64,000 bases of DNA from Paracoccus stylophorae. Lineage in GTDB: Bacteria > Pseudomonadota > Alphaproteobacteria > Rhodobacterales > Rhodobacteraceae. Below the pieces are notes generated by a model. It did no database searches. It was not told where the DNA came from and worked only from the letters and a program-made list of their open reading frames with translations. The stretch is from positions 1,035,001 to 1,099,000 of the forward strand of contig NZ_CP067134.1 of assembly GCF_028553765.1 (NCBI RefSeq), given 5' to 3'. Positions 43,626 through 51,941 of this stretch are shown one piece after another. The position numbers were made by a program, and so were the translations under genes. How positions within the stretch are numbered: position 1 is the stretch's first letter; every line of letters starts with the position of its first letter.

Positions 43626-44537
43626 ATGGATTGGGATGATCTGCGCATTTTTCTGGCCGTCTCGCGCGCGGAAAGCCTGTCGGGGGCGGGGCGGCGACTG
43701 GGCATGGACGCCTCGACCGTGGGGCGGCGGATCGCGCGGCTGGAACAGGCCGTCGGCGCGGTGCTGTTTGCCAAGACGCCGCAGGGTTACGCGCTGACGG
43801 CCGAGGGCGGGCGGCTGATCGTTCCGGCCGAGGCTGCCGAAAAGGCCGCGCTGACCGTGGCCGAGGCCGCACGCCGCGACGAGGGGATCGGCGGGCAGCT
43901 GCGCATCGGGGCGCCGGACGGGTGCGCGAACTATCTGCTGCCGCAGGTCGCGCGGCGTCTGGCCGAGGCGCATCCAAAGCTGGAAATCCAGATCGTCTCG
44001 CTGCCCCGCGTCGTGAACCTGTCCAAGCGCGAGGCGGACATGGCGATTGCCGTCTCGCCTCCGGATACGGGCCGGCTGACCGTGCAGCGGCTGTCGGATT
44101 ACCATCTGCATCTGGCGGCGCATCGCGACTATCTGGCCGCGCGTCCCCCCATCGGCGATCTGGCCGACCTGAAGGCGCATCGCATGATCGGATATATTCC
44201 CGACATGATCTTCGACCGCGAACTGGATTACCTGTCCGAAACCGGGGTCGAGACGGCGGCGATCAGTTCCAATTCCGTGTCCGTCCAGATGCAGGCGATT
44301 CGCGCCGGCGCAGGGATCGGCATCGTCCACGACTTCGCGATCCCGTTCGTGGACGGGCTTCGGGTCCTGCTGCCCGACCGCATCGCGCTGCGCCGCAGCT
44401 TCTGGCTGTTGCGACACGCCGACGACCGCGATTCGCGACGTCTCAGCGTTCTGGCCGACGCGCTGGCGCAGGGCGTCCGGGCCGAAATCATCCGACTGGA
44501 ATCGCAGGTTTTCGCCGCAGCGGACCGTTTCGCTTGA
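43626..44537 (+). CDS. LysR-family transcriptional regulator
   Basis: This is a 303-residue regulator. The winged helix-turn-helix occupies about residues 1-60 (DWDDLRIFLAVSRAESLSGAGRRLGMDASTVGRRIARLE). It is followed by a linker helix and the substrate-binding domain (QLRIGAPDGCANYLLPQVARRL, then SNSVSVQMQAIRAGAGIGIVHDF). The divergent position next to mmsA suggests control of the valine/isobutyrate genes by a pathway intermediate; this is inference. The ATG at 43626 is the first that gives the standard N-terminus. Confidence 0.88.
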   Translation: MDWDDLRIFLAVSRAESLSGAGRRLGMDASTVGRRIARLEQAVGAVLFAKTPQGYALTAEGGRLIVPAEAAEKAALTVAEAARRDEGIGGQLRIGAPDGCANYLLPQVARRLAEAHPKLEIQIVSLPRVVNLSKREADMAIAVSPPDTGRLTVQRLSDYHLHLAAHRDYLAARPPIGDLADLKAHRMIGYIPDMIFDRELDYLSETGVETAAISSNSVSVQMQAIRAGAGIGIVHDFAIPFVDGLRVLLPDRIALRRSFWLLRHADDRDSRRLSVLADALAQGVRAEIIRLESQVFAAADRFA

Positions 44538-44592
44538 CGCGGGGCGATTCGGGTAAAATGATGAACGCAACCATGCCGCGAAGGAGAATGTG

Positions 44593-45054
44593 ATGCTGGT
44601 CAGACAGTTGCTTTCGATGAAGCGGGATTCGGGCAAGCCCGGAATCGAGGCCGACAACATCATCACCATCCGCCCCGAGGCGACGCTGGCCGAGGCCGCG
44701 CAGCTTCTGGCAAAGCAACGGATCGGCGCGGTCGTGGTGTCCGCGGACGGAAAGACCCCCGACGGCATCCTGTCCGAACGCGACGTCGTCCGGCAGATGG
44801 CCAAGGGCGAGGCCGACATGCTGTCCACGCCCGTGTCCACGGTGATGACGCGCGAGGTGCAGACCTGCAAGACCGGCGATGACGCGCTGGCAATCCTGGA
44901 ACGGATGACGGCGGGACGGTTCCGCCACCTGCCGGTGGTCGACGATCAGGGCCACATGCTGGGCGTGGTCTCCATCGGCGACGCGGTCAGCGGCAGGCTG
45001 AAGGAACTGGCGGCCGAAAAGGACGCCCTGACCGGCATGATCATGGGCAGCTGA
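44593..45054 (+). CDS. Tandem CBS-domain protein
   Basis: This is a 153-residue protein consisting of a CBS pair: TIRPEATLAEAAQLLAKQRIGAVVV...GILSERDVVRQM, then CKTGDDALAILERMTAGRFRHLPVV...GVVSIGDAVSGRL. CBS pairs bind adenosine nucleotides and act as energy or ligand sensors; the partner is unknown. AAGGAG sits six bases before ATG 44593, which is why this start is preferred over the GTG three bases earlier. A candidate terminator follows at 45097-45120. Confidence 0.85.
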   Translation: MLVRQLLSMKRDSGKPGIEADNIITIRPEATLAEAAQLLAKQRIGAVVVSADGKTPDGILSERDVVRQMAKGEADMLSTPVSTVMTREVQTCKTGDDALAILERMTAGRFRHLPVVDDQGHMLGVVSIGDAVSGRLKELAAEKDALTGMIMGS

Positions 45055-45096
45055 TCCCGGCCGTTTTCGGGGCGGTTTTTTGGGACATGCGCTTGC

Positions 45097-45120
45097 AATC
45101 CGGTGCCGGATCGGATTTTT
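45097..45120 (+). terminator. Possible intrinsic terminator after the CBS gene
   Basis: AATCCG (45097-45102) can pair with CGGATT (45112-45117), or ATCCG with CGGAT around a GTGC tetraloop, and five T residues end at 45120. The hairpin is short but the T-run is clear. It lies between the CBS gene and coaD. Confidence 0.4.
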
Positions 45121-45153
45121 CTTGGGCGTGACCATGCACAAGGACGGTTGAAG

Positions 45154-45645
45154 ATGCGCATCGGCCTTTATCCCGGCACCTTCGACCCGATCACTTTGGG
45201 ACATGTCGATATCATCCAGCGCGCCATGGCGCTGGTCGATCGGCTGGTGATCGGCGTCGCGATCAACCGCGACAAGACGCCGCTGTTCGATCTTGAGGAT
45301 CGGGTGGCGATGGTGCGCCACCAATGCGACGCCATTGCCGCCTGCGCCGGCGGCGAGATCCTGGTGCATCCGTTCGAGAACCTGCTGATCGACGCGGCCC
45401 GCGACGTGGGCGCGACGGTAATCGTGCGCGGGCTGCGCGCGGTGGCGGATTTCGAATACGAATTCCAGATGGTCGGCATGAACCGCGCGCTGGACGCCAG
45501 TATCGAGACGGTGTTCCTGATGGCCGATGCCCGCAGGCAAGCCATCGCGTCCAAGCTGGTCAAGGAGATCGCCCGGCTTGGCGGCGACGTGTCGCGCTTT
45601 GTCCCGCCCGAGATTGCGCACGCCCTGCGCGAACGCTTTGGCTGA
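45154..45645 (+). CDS. coaD: Pantetheine-phosphate adenylyltransferase
   Basis: This is a 163-residue enzyme of the fourth step of CoA synthesis, which transfers AMP to 4'-phosphopantetheine. The nucleotidyltransferase motif YPGTFDPITLGH ends in His17. GLRAVADFEYEFQMVGMNRAL and FLMADARRQAIASKLVKEIARLGGDVSRFVPP are characteristic of CoaD. The ATG at 45154 gives the standard length; an in-frame ATG at 45103 overlaps the putative terminator upstream. It is probably an independent unit. Confidence 0.95.
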   Translation: MRIGLYPGTFDPITLGHVDIIQRAMALVDRLVIGVAINRDKTPLFDLEDRVAMVRHQCDAIAACAGGEILVHPFENLLIDAARDVGATVIVRGLRAVADFEYEFQMVGMNRALDASIETVFLMADARRQAIASKLVKEIARLGGDVSRFVPPEIAHALRERFG

Positions 45646-45722
45646 ATAACCTGCTTTTCGTTGCGCGGTCCGCGATTCCGCCCTAATCTGCCGCTGAGGG
45701 AGCGCGCGCGAGATGGGAGTAT

Positions 45723-46565
45723 ATGTTGACCAGATCACACGCGACCGAGCCTCGGCCGATCCCCGAACCGCCGCGCCGTCCGCTGCCAGACCCGGCGCCG
45801 GACATTCCCGACGAACTGCCTGATCCCGCCCGGATCGAGATGACCGATATCGCCGCCGCCCTGTCGGCGGGCTGGAACGATTTTCGCCGCGCGCCGGCCT
45901 TTGGCCTGCTGTTTTCCGCCTTCTACGTGCTGGGCGGGCTGGTGCTGGCGGCGGTCGCGCTGGCCTCGGGGCGCGAATGGTGGCTGATCCCGTTCATCCT
46001 GGGATTTCCGCTGATCGCGCCCTTCGCGGCCATCGGGCTTTACGAGGTCAGCCGCCGGATCGAGGCGGGACAGCCGCTGGACTGGCGCGCCGTGCTGGGC
46101 GTCGTCTTTGCCCAGAAGGACCGGCAGATCCCGTCCATGGCGATGGTGATCCTGCTGCTGTTCATGTTCTGGGTGTTCGTCGCCCACACGGTCTTTGCGC
46201 TGTTCATGGGCGTGTCGGCGATGACCAACATCACCAGTTCGGCCGAGGTGTTCATGACCGCGCGCGGGATGATGATGCTGACCATCGGCACGCTGATCGG
46301 CGGCGGGTTTGCGGCCGTGCTGTTCGCGTTCACCGTCGTCGGACTGCCCGTCCTGCTGGAACGAGAGGTCGATTTCATCACCGCGATCATCGTCTCGGTC
46401 CAGGCGGTGGCCGAAAATCCGGTGGTGATGGCAGCATGGGCCGCCATGATCGTGATCCTGCTGGCGATGGGGATCGTGCCGTTCTTCCTTGGCCTGCTCA
46501 TCGTGCTGCCGGTGCTGGGCCATGCCAGCTGGCATGTCTATCGCCGGCTGATGCCCGATGACTGA
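45723..46565 (+). CDS. DUF2189-family membrane protein
   Basis: This is a 280-residue protein with a proline-rich cytoplasmic N-terminus of about 35 residues and six hydrophobic segments. AALSAGWNDFRRAPAFGLLFSAFYVLGG and FPLIAPFAAIGLYEVSRRIEAG are typical of DUF2189, which often occurs near respiratory or envelope genes; the activity is unknown. GGGAG precedes the ATG closely. It is convergent with the SDR gene, whose stop is 5 bp away. Confidence 0.82.
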   Translation: MLTRSHATEPRPIPEPPRRPLPDPAPDIPDELPDPARIEMTDIAAALSAGWNDFRRAPAFGLLFSAFYVLGGLVLAAVALASGREWWLIPFILGFPLIAPFAAIGLYEVSRRIEAGQPLDWRAVLGVVFAQKDRQIPSMAMVILLLFMFWVFVAHTVFALFMGVSAMTNITSSAEVFMTARGMMMLTIGTLIGGGFAAVLFAFTVVGLPVLLEREVDFITAIIVSVQAVAENPVVMAAWAAMIVILLAMGIVPFFLGLLIVLPVLGHASWHVYRRLMPDD

Positions 46566-46570
46566 AGGGT

Positions 46571-47290
46571 TCAGCCGCGCCCGATATAGGGCATGTTGGT
46601 GGCCATCACCGTCATGAACTGCACATTGGCGCCCCGGGGCAGGCGCGCCATGTGCAAGACGGCGTCCGCCACGATGGATACGTCCATCATCGGCTCGGCC
46701 GGCGCCTCGCCCTGGCTGACCTCGGCCAACAACTCGGTTCCGGCATTGCCGACGTCGATCTGGCCGCAGGCGATGTCGAAATCGCGCCCGTCCAGCGACA
46801 GGCTGCGGGTCAGGCCGGTGACCGCGTGTTTCGAGGCGGTATAGGCGATCGAGCCCGCGCGCGGGACATGGGCGGCGATCGAGCCGTTGTTGACGATCCG
46901 CCCGCCCTGCGGTCGCTGCGCGCGCATGACCCGAAAGGCGGCGCGGGCGCACAGGAACATGCCGGTGACGTTCACGTCGATGACGGCGCGAAACGCCTCC
47001 GGCGACAGCTGATCGGGCGTGGCCGGTGCGACGCCGCGCCCGGCATTGTTGAACAGCACGTCCAGCCGTCCCCATTCCGACACGATCCGGTCGAAGGCCA
47101 GATCGACGGCGGCATCGTCGGTCACGTCGCAAGGCAGGATCAGCGCGGGCTGACCGTCGGCGGTTTCGTGCAGCGCGTCTTCGCGCCGCCCGATCAGCGC
47201 AGTGCGCCAGCCGTCCTTTAGGAAACGCCGCGCAGTGGCGCGGCCGATGCCGCTGCCTGCGCCGGTGATGACGATGCCCGCCCGGTCCAT
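46571..47290 (-). CDS. Short-chain dehydrogenase/reductase
   Basis: This is a 239-residue classical SDR. The cofactor loop TGAGSGIGRA begins at residue 9, NNAG is at 81-84, and the catalytic triad is Ser137, Tyr150 and Lys154 (YTASK). Cofactor preference is not decided: Arg35-Arg36 after the second strand could favour NADP. It lies 11 bp downstream of the FAH-family gene on the same strand, so the two are an operon. SDR plus FAH pairs are known in non-phosphorylative sugar-acid (fuconate/rhamnonate) breakdown; that role is inferred. The start MDRAGIV is chosen by family length. Confidence 0.86.
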   Translation of the reverse strand: MDRAGIVITGAGSGIGRATARRFLKDGWRTALIGRREDALHETADGQPALILPCDVTDDAAVDLAFDRIVSEWGRLDVLFNNAGRGVAPATPDQLSPEAFRAVIDVNVTGMFLCARAAFRVMRAQRPQGGRIVNNGSIAAHVPRAGSIAYTASKHAVTGLTRSLSLDGRDFDIACGQIDVGNAGTELLAEVSQGEAPAEPMMDVSIVADAVLHMARLPRGANVQFMTVMATNMPYIGRG

Positions 47291-47301
47291 GAATGCCCCC
47301 T

Positions 47302-48153
47302 TCAGCCCTGGATCCGCTGAGTTTGCACCCCCAAACCGTCGATGCCAAGCCGCATCACCTGACCGGGTTGCAGATAGACCGGGGGTTTCTGGCCCATGCC
47401 GACGCCCGGCGGGGTGCCGGTGGTGATCAGATCGCCCGGCTCCAGCGTCGCGAAGCGCGAGCAATAGGCAACAAGCTGCGCCGGCCCGAACACCATGGTC
47501 GCGGTCGTGCCGTCCTGATGCCGATGTCCGTCCACCTCAAGCCACAGATGCAGCCCGGCCGGATCGGCGATTTCGTCGGGGGTGACAAGCCACGGGCCGA
47601 CCGGGCCGAAGCCGTCATACCCCTTGCCCTTGTCCCAGGTGCCGCCGCGACGGATCTGCCAGTCGCGTTCGCTGATATCGTTGATCACGCAATAGCCGGC
47701 GATGTGATCCAGCGCCCGATCCTCGGGAATGTCCCGACCGCCGGCGCCGATCACGATGCCCAGTTCGACCTCCCAGTCGGTGGCGGTCGAGCCGGGCGGC
47801 AGTTGCAGATCGTCGTCAGGCCCGGCGATGGAACTGGTCCATTTGGTGAAGATGATCGGCTCGGCCGGCACGTCCATCCCGGCCTCGGCGGCGTGATCGG
47901 CATAGTTCAGGCCGATGCCCAGGAACTTTCCGACCCGCCCGACGCAGGCGCCAAGGCGCAGATCCTGCTGCGGCCGGCCATCGATCAGCGGCAGCGATTG
48001 CGGGTCCAGTGCGGCCAGATTTTTCAGCCCCTCGGGCGTCAGCACCGCGCCCGCGATATCGTCGACATGGGCCGACAGGTCGCGTACGCGGCCTGACCGA
48101 TCCAGAATTCCGGGCCGTTCGCGGCCGCGCGGGCCGTGGCGGACAAGTTTCAT
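47302..48153 (-). CDS. Fumarylacetoacetate hydrolase-family protein
   Basis: This is a 283-residue enzyme of the FAH superfamily. The N-terminal cap domain starts MKLVRHGPRGRERPGILD, and the catalytic domain contains GIGLNYADHAAEAG, EPIIFTKWTSSIAGPDDDLQLP, WEVELGIVIGAGGRDI and FGPVGPWLVTPDE, with the metal-binding Glu and Asp residues in place. The closest known activities are 2,4-diketo-3-deoxy-sugar-acid hydrolases, which split a C-C bond of an acylpyruvate; the SDR immediately downstream would supply the preceding oxidation. The substrate is not proven. Confidence 0.85.
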   Translation of the reverse strand: MKLVRHGPRGRERPGILDRSGRVRDLSAHVDDIAGAVLTPEGLKNLAALDPQSLPLIDGRPQQDLRLGACVGRVGKFLGIGLNYADHAAEAGMDVPAEPIIFTKWTSSIAGPDDDLQLPPGSTATDWEVELGIVIGAGGRDIPEDRALDHIAGYCVINDISERDWQIRRGGTWDKGKGYDGFGPVGPWLVTPDEIADPAGLHLWLEVDGHRHQDGTTATMVFGPAQLVAYCSRFATLEPGDLITTGTPPGVGMGQKPPVYLQPGQVMRLGIDGLGVQTQRIQG

Positions 48154-48391
48154 CTTCCCTCCGTTATCGTTGTGTCATGCACGCACCGCCGCGCGGCGAA
48201 CCCGCCTGACGTCGCGTCAGCGCAGACCATAGCCCGAAACCGCCCGGATCGTTTTCGCCGATCCCTGCATGCTGAATGCTGCGTGCGGCGATAATACAAT
48301 CCGCGATCCGCAGCGCCCGCCAAAGACGCGAACGGCCCGCGCGATGGCGGGCCGGGTGCTGTCGGGCCGGGTGGTGCGCGAGGCGGCCGTG

Positions 48392-48898
48392 TCAGCCGGC
48401 CTGCGGCGCGGCCAGTTTCTTGGGGTTGCCGTTGGCCAGCGGATCTTCCTGCCGCTGGACCGATCCTTCGAAATGGGCGCCGGATTCGATGGCGATGGTC
48501 TTGTGGATGATGTCACCCTCGACCCGGGCGGTGGCCGACAGGCGCACGCGCAGGCCGCGGACGCGACCGACGACGCGGCCGTTCACCACCACCTCGTCGC
48601 CGACGATTTCGCCCTTGATGGTCGCCGTCTCGCCGATGGTCAGCTGATGGGCGCGGATGTCGCCTTCGACATTGCCCTCGATCTGGATATCGCCTTCGGT
48701 CCTGATATTGCCCGCGACGGTCAGATCCGACGACAGAACCGACGGCGTGGCGCGCCGGGTGGGCGCCGAGGCCGAAGGCTGCTCTCTGGTCCGTTCGGCG
48801 GCGGCGGGCTGCTGCGCGGCAGGCTCGGCCGCGGGGGCGGACGAGGACGCGGGTTGCTGCGAGGGACGATTTTCGGTCACGCGGGTCTTACTGAACAT
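48392..48898 (-). CDS. Bactofilin (polymer-forming cytoskeletal protein)
   Basis: This is a 168-residue protein. A Pro/Ala/Ser-rich disordered N-terminus of about 50 residues precedes the bactofilin beta-helix: SVLSSDLTVAGNIRTEGDIQIEGNVEGDI, then IGETATIKGEIVGDEVVVNGRVVGRVRG. Bactofilins polymerise without nucleotides and localise cell-wall enzymes. Its start overlaps the end of the M23 peptidase gene by 11 bp, so the two proteins are made together, which supports a direct partnership in wall remodelling. Confidence 0.92.
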   Translation of the reverse strand: MFSKTRVTENRPSQQPASSSAPAAEPAAQQPAAAERTREQPSASAPTRRATPSVLSSDLTVAGNIRTEGDIQIEGNVEGDIRAHQLTIGETATIKGEIVGDEVVVNGRVVGRVRGLRVRLSATARVEGDIIHKTIAIESGAHFEGSVQRQEDPLANGNPKKLAAPQAG

Positions 48899-50177
48899 TG
48901 CTTGCTGCCTTGATGAAGCTCATCGGGTCGACCGCCCGGCCTTTCATGCGCACCTCGTAATGCAGATGCGGCCCGGTCGAGCGTCCGGTATTGCCCATAT
49001 CACCGATCAGATCGCCTTGCGACACCCTTTGTCCCGTCTTCACGCGGATTCGCGACAGATGTCCGAACCGCGTCTCGACGCCCAGCTCGTGCTGGATCTT
49101 GATCAGGTTGCCGTATCCGCTTTGCCGACCCGCGAATGTCACGACGCCGTCGCCGGTCGAATAGATCGGGGTGCCGACGGGGCCGGCCAGGTCCACGCCC
49201 TCATGCATCCGGCCCCACCGGCGCCCGAAGCCCGAGGTATAGCGGAACGCGGATTTCACCGGCATCGCCAGCGGCAGTTTCTCGATCGCGATGCGATAGG
49301 TGTTCATCTGGTCCAGCGTGACGATGATCTGGTTCGCCTTCGTCTCGCCCTGCGTCAGCGCGGCGTTGCCGCGGGTCGAATAGGACAGCGGCGTCAGCGG
49401 CCCGCCATGCCCCGAAAAGCCCTGGCGGATCGTCTTCAGCACCTCGTCGGGGTTCATCCCGACCGAGCGGAACACATCGTCCAGCGGCTCGACCGAGATC
49501 GTCACCGCATCCTCAAGCCGGGTCAGGATCTCGTCGTTGCGGGCGATGATCTGGTCGCGCTGCGTTTCCAGATCGGCCGCCGCGGTGCGCGCCGCCTCGG
49601 CCTGTTGCTGCGCCTCGCTGCGTTCGGCCGCGGCGTCGCGCAATTCACCCGACAGGATGTCCAGCGCGACCGACACCTCTTGCGTGCGATCCGGGTCCTG
49701 CGCATCGGGGCCTTGGACCAGTTCGACCGTCCGCTGCGCGTCGTCGCGTTCGCTGATCGCGTCGCGCAGCGTCGATTGCACGACGTTCAGCCCGGTTTCC
49801 AGCTCGCGACGGCGTTCCTCGGACGACAGCAGCTTGGTCTGCATCTCGGACACCTGGTCCAGCGCGACGGCAAAGCGGTTCTGGGCGGCCAGCGCCTCGG
49901 CGGCGCGGGCGTCGCGTTCGGCGGACAGCTGGCTCAGCCGGGCTTCGAAATCGCCCTGCGCCTGCACCATCCGGTCGCGCGAACTGCCCGAACTGACCGC
50001 GTCGATCACCAGGATCGAGCTTGCGATCAGCATCCAGCCAAAGCCAAGCGTGATGCCGCCGATCCCCAGAAGCTGCGTCACCGGTCGCAGCCGAACGAAG
50101 CGCGTGGCATCGTCGGACCGCAGGAAAAGACGCTGTTCAGGCAGAAAACGCTCAAGCGAGCTGTTCAGTCGGTTCAT
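48888..50177 (-). CDS. M23-family metallopeptidase with coiled coil
   Basis: This encodes 429 residues with the chosen start. One N-terminal membrane helix (LLGIGGITLGFGWMLIASSILVIDA) anchors it, a coiled coil of roughly 180 residues follows (DRMVQAQGDFEARLSQLSAERDAR onward), and the C-terminal LytM/M23 domain carries the zinc motifs RMHEGVDLAG (HxxxD) and GPHLHYEVR. It would cut peptidoglycan cross-bridges or stem peptides in the periplasm. The start MNRLNSSLERFLPEQRLFLRSD is preferred because it looks like the family N-terminus; an ATG at 50252 would add 25 residues and cannot be excluded. Coupled to bactofilin. Confidence 0.88.
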   Translation of the reverse strand: MNRLNSSLERFLPEQRLFLRSDDATRFVRLRPVTQLLGIGGITLGFGWMLIASSILVIDAVSSGSSRDRMVQAQGDFEARLSQLSAERDARAAEALAAQNRFAVALDQVSEMQTKLLSSEERRRELETGLNVVQSTLRDAISERDDAQRTVELVQGPDAQDPDRTQEVSVALDILSGELRDAAAERSEAQQQAEAARTAAADLETQRDQIIARNDEILTRLEDAVTISVEPLDDVFRSVGMNPDEVLKTIRQGFSGHGGPLTPLSYSTRGNAALTQGETKANQIIVTLDQMNTYRIAIEKLPLAMPVKSAFRYTSGFGRRWGRMHEGVDLAGPVGTPIYSTGDGVVTFAGRQSGYGNLIKIQHELGVETRFGHLSRIRVKTGQRVSQGDLIGDMGNTGRSTGPHLHYEVRMKGRAVDPMSFIKAASNVQ

Positions 50178-50373
50178 CACGTTCAGTGGCAAGTCCTGTC
50201 CCCCGGTGACACTTACCCGTTGCGCGCGGGTTGTGTTGGTTCCGTTGGTCATGCGGTAAACAAGACCTGTGCCTTCATGGCAACATGCCAGATGCCGGGC
50301 CCGTGCCAGATGCGCGGATACATGCCTTTGCGGGCGAGTTTCCGCCGAAACGGGCCGGATATGGGTCATGGGG

Positions 50374-51771
50374 TCACGCGATCTCGTAGGGAAGCGGGCC
50401 GTTGCGGTCCGCGGGAATGCGCAGGGGCCGGTCGATGGGCGGCACCGAACGCTGATGACAGTCGGGGCGCGGGCAGATCCGGCAGGAGATGCCGATCGGC
50501 TCGAACGCGCGGGGTTTCGTCAGGTCCAGCCCGTCGGCATAGACCAGCCCTTCGGCATGCGCGATCTCGCACCCCAGGCCGATGGCAAAGCGGCGCACCG
50601 GCGCGTTGAAGGCGCCGGCATGTTTCGACACGTCGCGCGACAGCAGCAGATAGCGCACGCCGTCCGGCGTCTCGGCCAGCTGGCGCAGGAAACGGCCGGG
50701 CTGCTCGAACGCGCGATGCACGTTCCACAAGGGACAGGCCCCGCCGAAACGGGCGAATTGCAGCCGCGTGGCGGAATGGCGTTTGGTGATGGTGCCGGCC
50801 TGATCGACGCGCACGAAGAAGAACGGCACCCCCTTGGCGCCGGGCCGCTGCATCGTGGACAGGCGATGGGCGACCTGTTCCAGCGACGCATCGAACAGAT
50901 GCGCCAGACGTTCCAGATCGTGCCGTTCGGCCCGCGCCGCCGCCATGAACGCGCGATAGGGCATCAGCGCGGCCCCCGCGAAATAGTTTGCCAGCCCCAG
51001 ACGCGCGATCTGGCGCGCGCTGTCGCTGCGGAAACGCGCCAGATCCAGCGTCGCCTCCAGCAGGTCGGATTGCCGTTCCAGCGCGACCAGATGCAGCATC
51101 TGGAAAAGCCGCGTCGGCGCCTCGGCCGCGGCGTTGACCTGCAATTCGTCGCCGCTGCGCCGGAAGACGGCATTGGCGGGCAATTCCATCAGCGACACGC
51201 GGATGCCCTTTTCGGCCAGTGCCCGCGTCGCCTGCTGCCACGGATCGGCGCGCTGCCCGCCCGGACAGGCAAAGCGTTCCGCCGCCCGGTCCACCGCGTC
51301 AAGATAGTTGTCGCAGTAGTGAAAGAAGTCGCGCACCTCTTCCCAGGGCGTGGACAGGGTGTTCTGCCCGGCCGCGCCGATGGCCTCGTCCAGCGCGGCC
51401 AGGCGTTCCTGCCCCTGCCGATGCGCGCGGTAGAGGTCGAGGAATGCGCGCGCCAGGATCGGCGTGTTGGTCGCGGCCAGCCGCAGATCGGCCAAGGGCG
51501 GGGTCGCGTCGAACAGCGGATCGGCCAGCGCCTCCTGCATGTCGATGACCATGCGGTCGGCGTCGCCCGCCGCCAGCGTCGTCAGATCGACGCCGAATTC
51601 CTGTGCCAGACGCAACAGCACACCGGCCGAGATCGGGCGGTGGTTATTCTCCATCTGCGACAGATAGGGCAGGGACACGCCCAGCCTTTCGGCAAACCGC
51701 CTTTGCGTCAGCCCCGCCCGCGCCCGCGTCTCGCGCAGCGATGTGCCCGCATAGATCTTCTGTGTCGCCAT
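50374..51771 (-). CDS. Short-chain fatty-acyl regulator (ScfR/PccR/RamB-type, XRE HTH)
   Basis: This is a 465-residue regulator. The XRE helix-turn-helix is at about residues 10-62 (LRETRARAGLTQRRFAERLGVSLPYLSQMENN). A large sensor region of the ImmA/IrrE-DUF2083 type follows, ending in a cysteine cluster CRICPRPDCHQRS near residue 435. PccR of Rhodobacter sphaeroides and RamB of Corynebacterium, both in this family, control propionyl-CoA or acetate metabolism and recognise TTTGCAAA-type sites. Two TTTGCAAA motifs lie 15-43 bp upstream of this ATG, which supports the assignment and suggests autoregulation. The start MATQKIYAG gives the standard N-terminus. Confidence 0.88.
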   Translation of the reverse strand: MATQKIYAGTSLRETRARAGLTQRRFAERLGVSLPYLSQMENNHRPISAGVLLRLAQEFGVDLTTLAAGDADRMVIDMQEALADPLFDATPPLADLRLAATNTPILARAFLDLYRAHRQGQERLAALDEAIGAAGQNTLSTPWEEVRDFFHYCDNYLDAVDRAAERFACPGGQRADPWQQATRALAEKGIRVSLMELPANAVFRRSGDELQVNAAAEAPTRLFQMLHLVALERQSDLLEATLDLARFRSDSARQIARLGLANYFAGAALMPYRAFMAAARAERHDLERLAHLFDASLEQVAHRLSTMQRPGAKGVPFFFVRVDQAGTITKRHSATRLQFARFGGACPLWNVHRAFEQPGRFLRQLAETPDGVRYLLLSRDVSKHAGAFNAPVRRFAIGLGCEIAHAEGLVYADGLDLTKPRAFEPIGISCRICPRPDCHQRSVPPIDRPLRIPADRNGPLPYEIA

Positions 51772-51785
51772 GACCGCCCCCGAGT

Positions 51786-51814
51786 TTTGCAAATCCGCGT
51801 CTAGCGTTTGCAAA
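51786..51814 (-). promoter_or_regulatory. Paired TTTGCAAA operators upstream of the ScfR-type gene
   Basis: TTTGCAAA occurs exactly at 51786-51793 and 51807-51814, with 13 bp between them and 21 bp centre to centre, i.e. two helical turns. Each octamer is itself a palindrome. They lie just upstream of the regulator's start at 51771. The same octamer is the published core of PccR sites. Confidence 0.75.
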
Positions 51815-51941
51815 GCCTGCGGGGCAAGTCTCGTCGCGCCGGCGTGATGCGGCAAGGGCAGGATGGAGGCTGGCAGGACAGGACAGGTCATGCAGAACAA
51901 CATGACCCAAATGCGTTAAGATAAGTTTTCCAGCCGCCGCG

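Noticed and set aside
40751..43639. Plus-strand open frame of more than 900 codons across the YbdK-type gene and mmsA
   Set aside because: It spans two real opposite-strand genes and the gap between them, with no recognisable domain; a GC-rich reading artefact.
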